Source: Bemisia tabaci (lineage: Eukaryota > Arthropoda > Insecta > Hemiptera > Aleyrodidae). From it: 64,000 nucleotides of DNA. This document shows, one piece after another, positions 57,489 through 64,000 of the stretch. Both the position numbers and the translations under genes were made by a program. The stretch covers positions 23,761,577 through 23,825,576 of the forward strand of contig NC_092800.1 in assembly GCF_918797505.1 (NCBI RefSeq), given 5' to 3'. Under the pieces are notes generated by a model. It was not told the DNA's origin and did no database searches. It was given only the letters and a program-made list of their open reading frames with translations. Positions within the stretch are counted from its first letter, which is position 1. Each line of letters starts with the position of its first letter.

Positions 57489-57734
57489 CTTTAAAATGGA
57501 CGTGCAATGCAGCAGTTCCACCGGCCGGGACGAAGTTCTCCGAGGCTAAAGTCGTGACGACGGGCCTACCGTAATCGGGCGACGACAGACCAGATCTGGG
57601 GCTGAACAGGTCACCGTCGAGGTCCACACCTTTGGGAGCTGATAAGTGGTCGGAATGAGTCAGGTCCCTCAGGATGGAGCTCGGTCGGGGTGAGAACGAG
57701 TCCCTTATACAACGCATGTGAAGGAAATCCGATT
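57489..57734 (-). CDS. Exon: Ser/Pro/Asp-rich linker and start of Ig domain 2
   Basis: The acceptor CTCCAG precedes AA TCG in phase 1 (split codon gives Glu). About 50 residues of acidic, Ser/Pro-rich linker (DSFSPRPSS, LFSPRSG) lead into RPVVTTL, the A strand of Ig 2. The B strand reads AALHVHF, so the usual Cys is missing. The donor is AAAG|GTAAGC in phase 1. Length 246 bp fits 2+81 codons+1. Confidence 0.9.
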
Positions 57735-58149
57735 CTGGAGAAAATAAATGAATGAGTAAATAAAATGACGTGTATTCATGATAAAAGGAGCTAGAAACGG
57801 GTGGAAAAGATGCTCTAGGAAGCTGCATAAGAAACAATGTATAAGTGGGTGCGGTTCCTTTTGGGAAAATGGAAAAGTGATTATTGACATCAAAGCAAAA
57901 TGAACTAAGCACCAAAATATGCTAACTCATGAGCCGTGGGCATGTGACAGCAGCGTTGTGGAGATGGCTCATGAGTTAAAGACTCTTGGCGGAAGAAATA
58001 CCTTTCAATCTAAAAATAGGTTAAAAGTTGCTCAGTTTATTTTTATACCAAAAGGCGGCGTGAAATTGCTTTATATTTCCAACTTTCAACCATCATAAAT
58101 CCAGTTAAGATCGAATCGTGCATTTTTCCGAAGCTAAACTGTTGACAAC

Positions 58150-58545
58150 CTGATGTCACCAGTCAAAAACGCCTTCAGCTTCGTGTGATACTTCACCGCC
58201 CACGCCGAAGCTCAAATATTTGTATCAAAAATCACTGGTTATTTTGATACCACCTCGTAGGATCTTTCAATCGTTTATCTTTCATTCATGAACTGTCATC
58301 GCGCATTTAGTCAAAAAAAGCCTTGTTGGCATAATTTACAAATGTTTCGTATTTTGGCAGATCCTGACTTAAATTTTTAAAGAAACGACGAAGAAAAACG
58401 GGTTTATTTGATCCATCTAGATAAAGCACGTTATGTTGTGAGTTACAACAAAATGTTGTCACCAGCCAAAAACGCCTTCAGTTTCGTGCGATACTTCACC
58501 CCCACGCTAGAGTTAAAATATTTGTATCAAAAATCATTAATATCA
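58150..58545. repeat. Direct repeat pair, ~300 bp apart
   Basis: AAAAACGCCTTCAGCTTCGTG, GATACTTCACCGCCCACGC and ATATTTGTATCAAAAATCA occur at about 58165 and 58467. Confidence 0.75.
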
Positions 58546-58588
58546 ACAATAAATTTGGAGCTCTGACTAACTATATACTTGCACCAAC

Positions 58589-58773
58589 CTATGGATCGGT
58601 TCGAAAGTTCCGACATTCGTTGAGTCTCGTAGTCAGGGAAGACTTGAATGTTGGCAGCTGTGATGGATCTTCCGTAGTCATTTGTGGCCACGCAGGTGTA
58701 GTTCCCGGAGTCACTCACTTGTGCTCCAAAAATTTCCAGACTAGCGAGACCTTTGTACAATTTCACATGATAC
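58589..58773 (-). CDS. Exon: second half of Ig domain 1
   Basis: The acceptor TTGCAG precedes G TAT CAT, so the split codon AA|G gives Lys. It encodes the E to G strands, with the F-strand motif DSGNYTC and ATNDYG, then a linker ending RSI. The donor is ATAG|GTTGGT in phase 1. A stronger-looking GTATAT donor lies 13 bases further on but would give phase 2 and break the frame into the next exon, so the weaker one was chosen. Confidence 0.88.
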
Positions 58774-59051
58774 CTGCAATCCGAAATTTCAATTTCATCA
58801 AAGTTTATTTGTGAGAGGGGGGGGAGAGTTCTTCACATATAAATAAAATAAAATATTAAGGATTTTCTTTCGAATAAAATTACCCTTACTCACGGTCTTG
58901 CTCACCCGAGCGCAGTTTAGACGAATTAATTCCAGTTATAGGTAAGTTATGACAAGTTCCTGGAACAAGCACGCCCAAAGTTCCTCGAACCGCGCTTGTG
59001 TGGAAAAGGCCTCAGAAAATTGAATGATCAGAGGAAATCTATTTAAAACAA

Positions 59052-59238
59052 AAGTTCAGCTATTAGCCGATTTTACAAATATATATTGCAATGATTGCGA
59101 CTCAGGTCATGATTTAATAAAAAAAACAACGCAAAAATTGTAAATATGTTAACATCCTCATGCACATTGTTTTCTAAGTAAAGTATGGCCTGGGTCGCAA
59201 TCATTGCATATATTTGTAAAATCGCATAATGGCTCAAA
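59052..59238. repeat. Foldback in the Ig 1 intron
   Basis: ATTTTACAAATATATATTGC and AATGATTGCGACTCAGG on the left pair with CCTGGGTCGCAATCATT and GCATATATTTGTAAAAT on the right. Confidence 0.8.
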
Positions 59239-59658
59239 TTTTGTTTTTCACATTATGAGTAGCGAAAACCGAAAAATCTTGACATATATTAACTTAGCAC
59301 TTTTTCTTGGCGTTGAGGAAGGAAAATTCCGATCAACCAAAACGATCAATTTCGAAAAGTAAAATTTTAGTTGAGGCGGAGAATTTTAATCCGGTCGTAA
59401 TGGGATCCTTTCACTCTATCGTTATTTTCGGGTTTTTTTTTCTTTTCAAAACAAATTTCTAATCATAAAGGTTTATTTTTTAGGTCCAATGTATAGCAAG
59501 AAAGATAAATATAGGTGTATTTAATTTTCGTATGGGATGTTGAAAAATTGAAATTAAGTTTGTATATTCCAAGTAACAATCGCATAAGGAAAGTAGGGAG
59601 ATCTCACGAAAAGGGTTAGGACGTAAGGGAATAAAAGCAGCTGAATTAAGCATCTTAC

Positions 59659-59822
59659 TTGAAATCCCGTTTTTTATGGATAATGGGAAGTCCATCTTTG
59701 TACCACTCAATTTTTGGCTCCGGGTAACCAATCACACTGCATGTCAACTTCACCCTGGATCCTACGGTGGTCGATCGATTGGACAATCGACCACAGAAAT
59801 GAGGTCTTGAGTCTGTTGTTTT
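59659..59822 (-). CDS. Exon: first half of Ig domain 1
   Basis: The acceptor TTTTAG precedes AAA ACA ACA in phase 0, matching the upstream exon. The exon encodes the A to C/D strands of an I-set Ig domain: PHF start, B-strand Cys in KLTCSV, and the Trp in EWYKDG. The donor is CAA|GTAAGAT in phase 2. An 837-bp run of intron separates it from the next exon. Confidence 0.9.
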
Positions 59823-60180
59823 CTAAAACATACATCGCCAAAATTAAAATGTGTCTAATCATCGTATGTATTAGTTTCACATTTAGTCAAAAGCTTTATG
59901 AGAGGACTTATTTTACTGCTGCATTACATGGATCATACCATAGCGTCTAGATAGTGAAATGAAAAGGCATATAGATATTACTACAGTTTTGCAGGTGAAT
60001 ATCGTGCTCGTTTCTCGCGCAAAGTTCAAAGTTTTAGATATTTTCTTCGGGTGATGAGGTCCCTGTTCACAGATCCGGTCACAATTTTGAAGCGAAAAAA
60101 CTTTCTCGTACATCCGCATCAAAGAAAAATACCTTGGTCTTTTTTCCGCTGATTCAGAGATTTTATCGCAAAGTAGAATA

Positions 60181-60434
60181 CTGCCGTGCTAAGGAAGAAC
60201 GCCGTATAAACATTCGAGACGTGCCAAATTTTCTCAGATAAAAGATGTATTTTCTAGAAAAACTATGCATATTTTCCATAAAAATTTTCAGAATTTTTAG
60301 AATAAATTGCGTAAAAAATTGTCGAAAAATTTTTGAAGAAAAAAATTCACAATTTTTGTAGTTGATAATTTTTGTATTCAAGGAAATATCGCAACGTCTG
60401 AGGGCTCATAAGGCGTTCTTCCTCGGCACGGGAG
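60181..60434. mobile_element. MITE family B, diverged
   Basis: The ends are CTGCCGTGCTAAGG and CCTCGGCACGGGAG, with an AT-rich interior in family B order. It lies in the intron between the helix exon and Ig 1. Confidence 0.8.
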
Positions 60435-61571
60435 AGTAGTTAGTTTGGGCAAAATAAGAGATAAAACTATTTCGACTTCCAAGGGAATAAAATTGCATTT
60501 GCACGAAATGAAGGAGAACGTGAACTCTTAACTCTTTTCGGCTGACTCGGAGACTTTAACGCAGATGCAGAAAAGTTGGATAAGGCCAAACACATGCTCC
60601 GACTATTTTGGGTTCCAAGAGGATTAAATTGCATATCCAAAAAATGAAGGAGAACTTGATGTTCTATATCATCTCAACTATTCGGTTTGTCGAACTCAAC
60701 TTTTAGTTCGTGTGACCAAACTTATGAGGTTAAACGAACTGATGAAAGAAATTCGGTTGCATGAATCGAACGTTCAGTCACACACACACACAAAAAAAAT
60801 CGGTTTTATTTTAAAGAGTTAACACTCAACACACTGATTTTGACGAAATTTTAGGACAAGGATACTGATATTTTGTAAAACTTATTGCATCGAACGCACT
60901 AATTTTTACAAAATTAGTGCAAAAGCGTAGAATTTCTGAGAAAATTACTGAGTATTTGAAAGTGTTATTGAGTGTTGAATTCTTTACCGCGAAAGCGTTG
61001 AATTTTTAGAAGATGAATGCAACTGCGCTTAATTTTTTCAAAGTTACTACAAGCGCACTAATTGTTGGTAAAGATTACTGCGAGCGCTCAGTTTCTTAAT
61101 GCATAGGCTGAATTCCTGGTTGCTCAAAACTGTGTAGGCCGAACTTTCTACACCTTTGGGGCGTCATTCAGAAATTAATAAACAAGAATAAGTAGATTAA
61201 TTAAAGATTAGTAATGTGCAATACTCATTTAACCCTTTAACCTTTTAACCTCATTTAACCTTTTACAATTTAACCCTTTTATCAGGCACTTTATTTATTA
61301 AGATATGGGGAGGGATTGATCAATTCTAAAATTGCAGTTTAGTGTTATATCTCTTTAACTATTAATAATTATGAAAGTTTGAGCTTTTTCGACTAACCAA
61401 AAAGATATCGGTGTTTTATATTTTATTTTTGGTGTTTGAAGAGGACTAATCGGAACTTCTTTTAGTATAATTATTCGTTCTGAGCTTATAAATGTTGGGT
61501 CTTTTATATCAAATGAACACTTATATAATGTTGTTGTAACTTCTCATGCTTTTATTATAATTATATCTTAC

Positions 61572-64000
61572 CACTTTAGGATGCTGATCATGAACAATGC
61601 AGCGAGAATGGACCTTGGAGTAATGATACATCTCATCATCAGAAACGACACTTTCGGACCATTTTGTCCTCAGAGGTGATGCATATCTGCCCGAATTAGA
61701 CAAATAATCGGAATGCCGGTCAGCCTTAGAGCTTATGTAATTATAAGCCATTCGGTCAAAACTACGAGATCTTGACAGTGTGTTCTCTCTGAGCGTGTAA
61801 TCGTCCTCAGATTCCGAAACACCAAGTCGGGAGTCACTCCTGCCTTTATATGAGTCCACAGGTGATCCTACCCGCTGACTGGTCAGTCGATCCATAAGGT
61901 CAGGTGTATATTCTCTCTTGTAATAGTTCGAGCTCAGATGCATCTTTCTGTTCAACTGATGAATCAAATCTGGGCTCCTAGCTACTCCAACAGGTGATCT
62001 ACTGACGTATGGTGATCGAGCTCTTTCTAGGGGTGATTTGGTCCTTGAATAAGTGGAACTGTGGATATCAACATTATCCAAGTTGACTCGTTTATATTGA
62101 TAATCCCTTGCGCTGTGCGTATTCATAAAGCTCGGAGACTCTGAGGTAGCCCTTATTTCAGATCGTGAGACGCTCCTCCTGCTGTGCTTAAGTTCTTCGG
62201 AGCACTGATCTCTCAACTTTTCTGCAGTGACTCTTAAATCATCCGTGATTTCGTATTTCTTGGTAACGTAACTACCGTGAGTGGATCCACGCAGAGACGT
62301 TCCAGAATAATGGTCTTTGGCAGTTTGACCAGCAATCGTGAGTTCTGCATCTGGTTTTTTGATCGCTACTCTTGCCCCTCGATTAAATGTGTCATTATTT
62401 TCTGTTACATAAACTTGCTTCGTATGTGTTTCAATATCCTTATTAGTTTTACTTATTATCTTTTCATCTGCCACTCGAGATAGTTCCTTCTTTGCTTCGC
62501 GACTGGACAATTCATCAGTGCGACCACATTCTTTATCGTCGGGCTTTGCTTTGACGTCAGGATGAGTAATTTCCTTTGCTCCCACTATTGTTTCCTCTCT
62601 AACCTCGAAATCAGCCTTCTCTTTGGCATTACGCTGAGCATTCTCTTCGGTTTCTTTTTTGACCTTCTCCTCAGACTTCTGCTTTGCATTTCCTTCTTTT
62701 TCACGTTTAACCTTCTCCGCAGCTTCCTTTCTGGCTTGTTCTTCAGTCCTCTTTTTCACTTCATTCTCTGCCTCGCGCTTAGCTTTTTCTTCTGCCTCAA
62801 GCTTAGCCATTTCATCTGCATCACGTTTAGTCTTATCTGCAGCATCATTTTGTGCTTTATCCTCAGCATCCTTCTTTGCTTTTTCTTCTGCTGCAAGTTC
62901 CGCTTTCTCTGCGGCTTCCTTTTTGGCCATTTCTTCAGCCTCAAGTTTTTTCTTTTCCTCTGCCTCACGTTTAACCTTTTCTACAGCTTCCTTCTTTGCT
63001 TTCTCTTCTGCTTCTTTCTTTGCTTTTTCCTCTGCTTCAAGTTTCGCCTTCTCTGCTGCTTCCATTTTGGCTTTTTCCTCTGCTTCCTTCTTTGCTTTTT
63101 CTTCTGCTTCCTTCTTTAATTTTTCTACTGCTTCCTTCTTTGCTTTTTCTTCTGCTTCTTTCTTTGCTTTTTCCTCTGCTTCAAGTTTCGCCTTCTCTGC
63201 TGCTTCCTTTTTGGTTTTTTCCTCTGCTTCCTTCTTTGCTTTTTCTTCTGCTTCTTTCTTTGCTTTTTCCTCTGCTTCAAGTTTCGCCTTCTCTGCTGCT
63301 TCCTTTTTGGCTTTTTCCTCTGCTTCCTTCTTTGCTTTTCTTCTGCTTCCACTTTGGCTTTTTCCTCTGCTTCCTTCTTTGCTTTCTCCTCTGCATCCTT
63401 CTTTGCTTTTTCCTCTGCTTCCTTCTTTGCTTTTTCTTCTGCTTCTTTCTTTGCATTTTCCTCTGCTTCAAGTTTCGCCTTCTCTGCTGCTTCCTTTTTG
63501 GCTTTTTCCTCTGCTTCCTTCTTTGCTTTTTCTTCTGCTTCCTTCTTTGCTTTTTCTACTGCTTCCATCTTAGCTTTCTCCTCTGCATCCTTCTTTGCTT
63601 TTTCCTCTGCTTCCTTCTTTGCTTTTTCTTCTGCTTCCTTCTTTGCTTTTTCCTCTGCTTCCTTCTTTGCTTTTTCTAATGCTTCCTTCTTTGCTTTTTC
63701 TTCTGCTTCTTTTTTTGCTTTTTCCTCTGCTTCAAGTTTCGCCTTCTCTGCTGCTTCCTTTTTGGCTTTTTCCTCTGCTTCCTTCTTTGCTTTTTCTTCT
63801 GCCTCCTTCTTCGCTTTTTCTTCTGCCACCTTCTTTGCTTTTTCTTCTGCCTCCTTCTTTGCTTTTTCTTCTGCTTCCTTCTTTGCTTTTTCTACTGCTT
63901 CCATTTTGGCCTTTTCCTCTGCTTCCTTCTAGCTTTTTCTTCTGCTTCTCGTTTCGCTTTTTCTTCTGCTTCCTTCTTTGCTTTTTCTACTGCTTCTTTC
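61572..64000 (-). CDS. Large exon: Lys/Glu/Ala octad-repeat helix plus Ser/Arg/Tyr-rich tail (5' end outside window)
   Basis: The reading frame runs in from the window edge. From about 62570 to 64000 it encodes an eight-residue repeat of the type KAKKEAEE (24-bp DNA period). This suits a single charged alpha helix better than a heptad coiled coil. It then becomes a non-repetitive region rich in Ser, Arg, Tyr and Asp with several SRSP/SPxR-like motifs, ending HDQHPKV. The exon ends at 61572 at the donor GTG|GTAAGA in phase 0; the open frame past this point stops at 61521 and is intronic. Two single-base shortfalls break the frame: a 4-T run at 63336-63339 where neighbouring units have 5 T, and a missing base near 63930. 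Both lie in near-identical repeats, so an assembly error or a recent mutation is possible. Confidence is high for coding, lower for the exact repeat frame. Confidence 0.85.

Larger units (their letters stand above)
19657..64000 (-). other. Partial giant Ig/FN3-domain muscle-type protein gene (14 exons visible)
   Basis: This is the gene locus, with both ends open. Reading right to left, the product has a charged Lys/Glu/Ala helix, a Ser/Arg/Tyr-rich tail, three Ig domains, a short basic linker, one FN3 domain split over two exons, and four more Ig domains. Known proteins with such domains (titin, projectin, stretchin, zormin, obscurin/Unc-89) are sarcomeric or cytoskeletal scaffolds. No kinase, SH3, DH or PH domain is in the window, so I cannot choose among them. 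Exon phases agree at all 13 junctions (0,2,1,1,1,0,1,0,0,2,1,2,2), which is strong evidence that the exon set is real and complete between its ends. Several Ig domains lack the canonical cysteines, as is common in intracellular I-set domains. No signal peptide or membrane segment is seen. Confidence 0.85.

Noticed and set aside
58571..58576. Alternative donor GTATAT for the Ig 1 exon
   Set aside because: It would give phase 2, which does not match the phase-1 acceptor of the next exon; the weaker GTTGGT donor keeps the frame.
61521..61571. Extension of the helix exon to the stop at 61521 as the protein C-terminus
   Set aside because: A strong donor (GTG|GTAAGA) at 61572 joins in phase 0 to the Ig 1 exon, so the extra codons are better read as intron. 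A short isoform by intron read-through cannot be excluded.
62562..63932. Long plus-strand frames rich in Phe, Ser, Ala, Leu and Cys (up to ~300 codons)
   Set aside because: They are antisense of the Lys/Glu/Ala repeat (24-bp period), so stops are rare on both strands. The minus frame continues into unique protein and a good donor.

Overview
The window looks like arthropod (most likely insect) nuclear DNA. It is AT-rich and dense with non-autonomous DNA transposons. It carries part of one very large intron-rich gene on the minus strand. The encoded immunoglobulin (Ig) and fibronectin III (FN3) domains are of the giant cytoskeletal/muscle protein type (titin, stretchin, zormin, obscurin/Unc-89). 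No species assignment is possible from the sequence alone. No prokaryotic features, rRNA genes or CRISPR arrays were seen.

The gene runs from beyond position 64000 down to 19657. I placed 14 exons of the main transcript by hand. Every junction has GT..AG ends, and the codon phase carries over exactly at all 13 junctions, so this is one continuous reading frame. In transcript order: a >2.4 kb exon with a long Lys/Glu/Ala octad-repeat helix and a Ser/Arg/Tyr-rich tail (61572-64000); exons for Ig domains 1-3 (59822 to 54792); a short linker exon (49660-49762); a split FN3 domain (40433 to 39201); and Ig domains 4-7 (39280 to 19657, the last one incomplete). The 5' part of the gene lies right of the window. 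The 3' end lies left of 19657 and was not found, so 1-19656 is read as intron or next-gene territory. A separate exon at 44561-44684 starts with an ATG in good context and splices in phase to the FN3 exon. It looks like the first exon of a shorter isoform with its own promoter.

The introns are largely made of transposable elements: a palindromic hAT-like MITE family (six copies, four with 8-bp target duplications), a ~253-bp MITE family with 4-bp duplications (six copies), an 819-bp hAT-type element, an 897-bp MULE carrying a transposase remnant, a PIF/Harbinger remnant, 3' ends of a LINE (one next to a splice donor), a 1.3-kb foldback, a 450-bp palindrome, and a set of foldbacks that share CACTG+poly(A) ends but have unrelated interiors. 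Several are nested, and the empty version of the target is present elsewhere in the same window.

Region by region: 1-5.4 kb is LINE ends, foldbacks and a GC-rich promoter-like patch; 7.4-10 kb is a nest of MITEs and tandem units; 10-19 kb has scattered MITEs and a Harbinger element; 19.6-40.4 kb holds the 3'-ward exons separated by repeat-filled introns; 40.4-54.8 kb holds the linker, the alternative first exon and a GC-rich island; 54.8-64 kb is the exon-dense Ig cluster and the helix exon.
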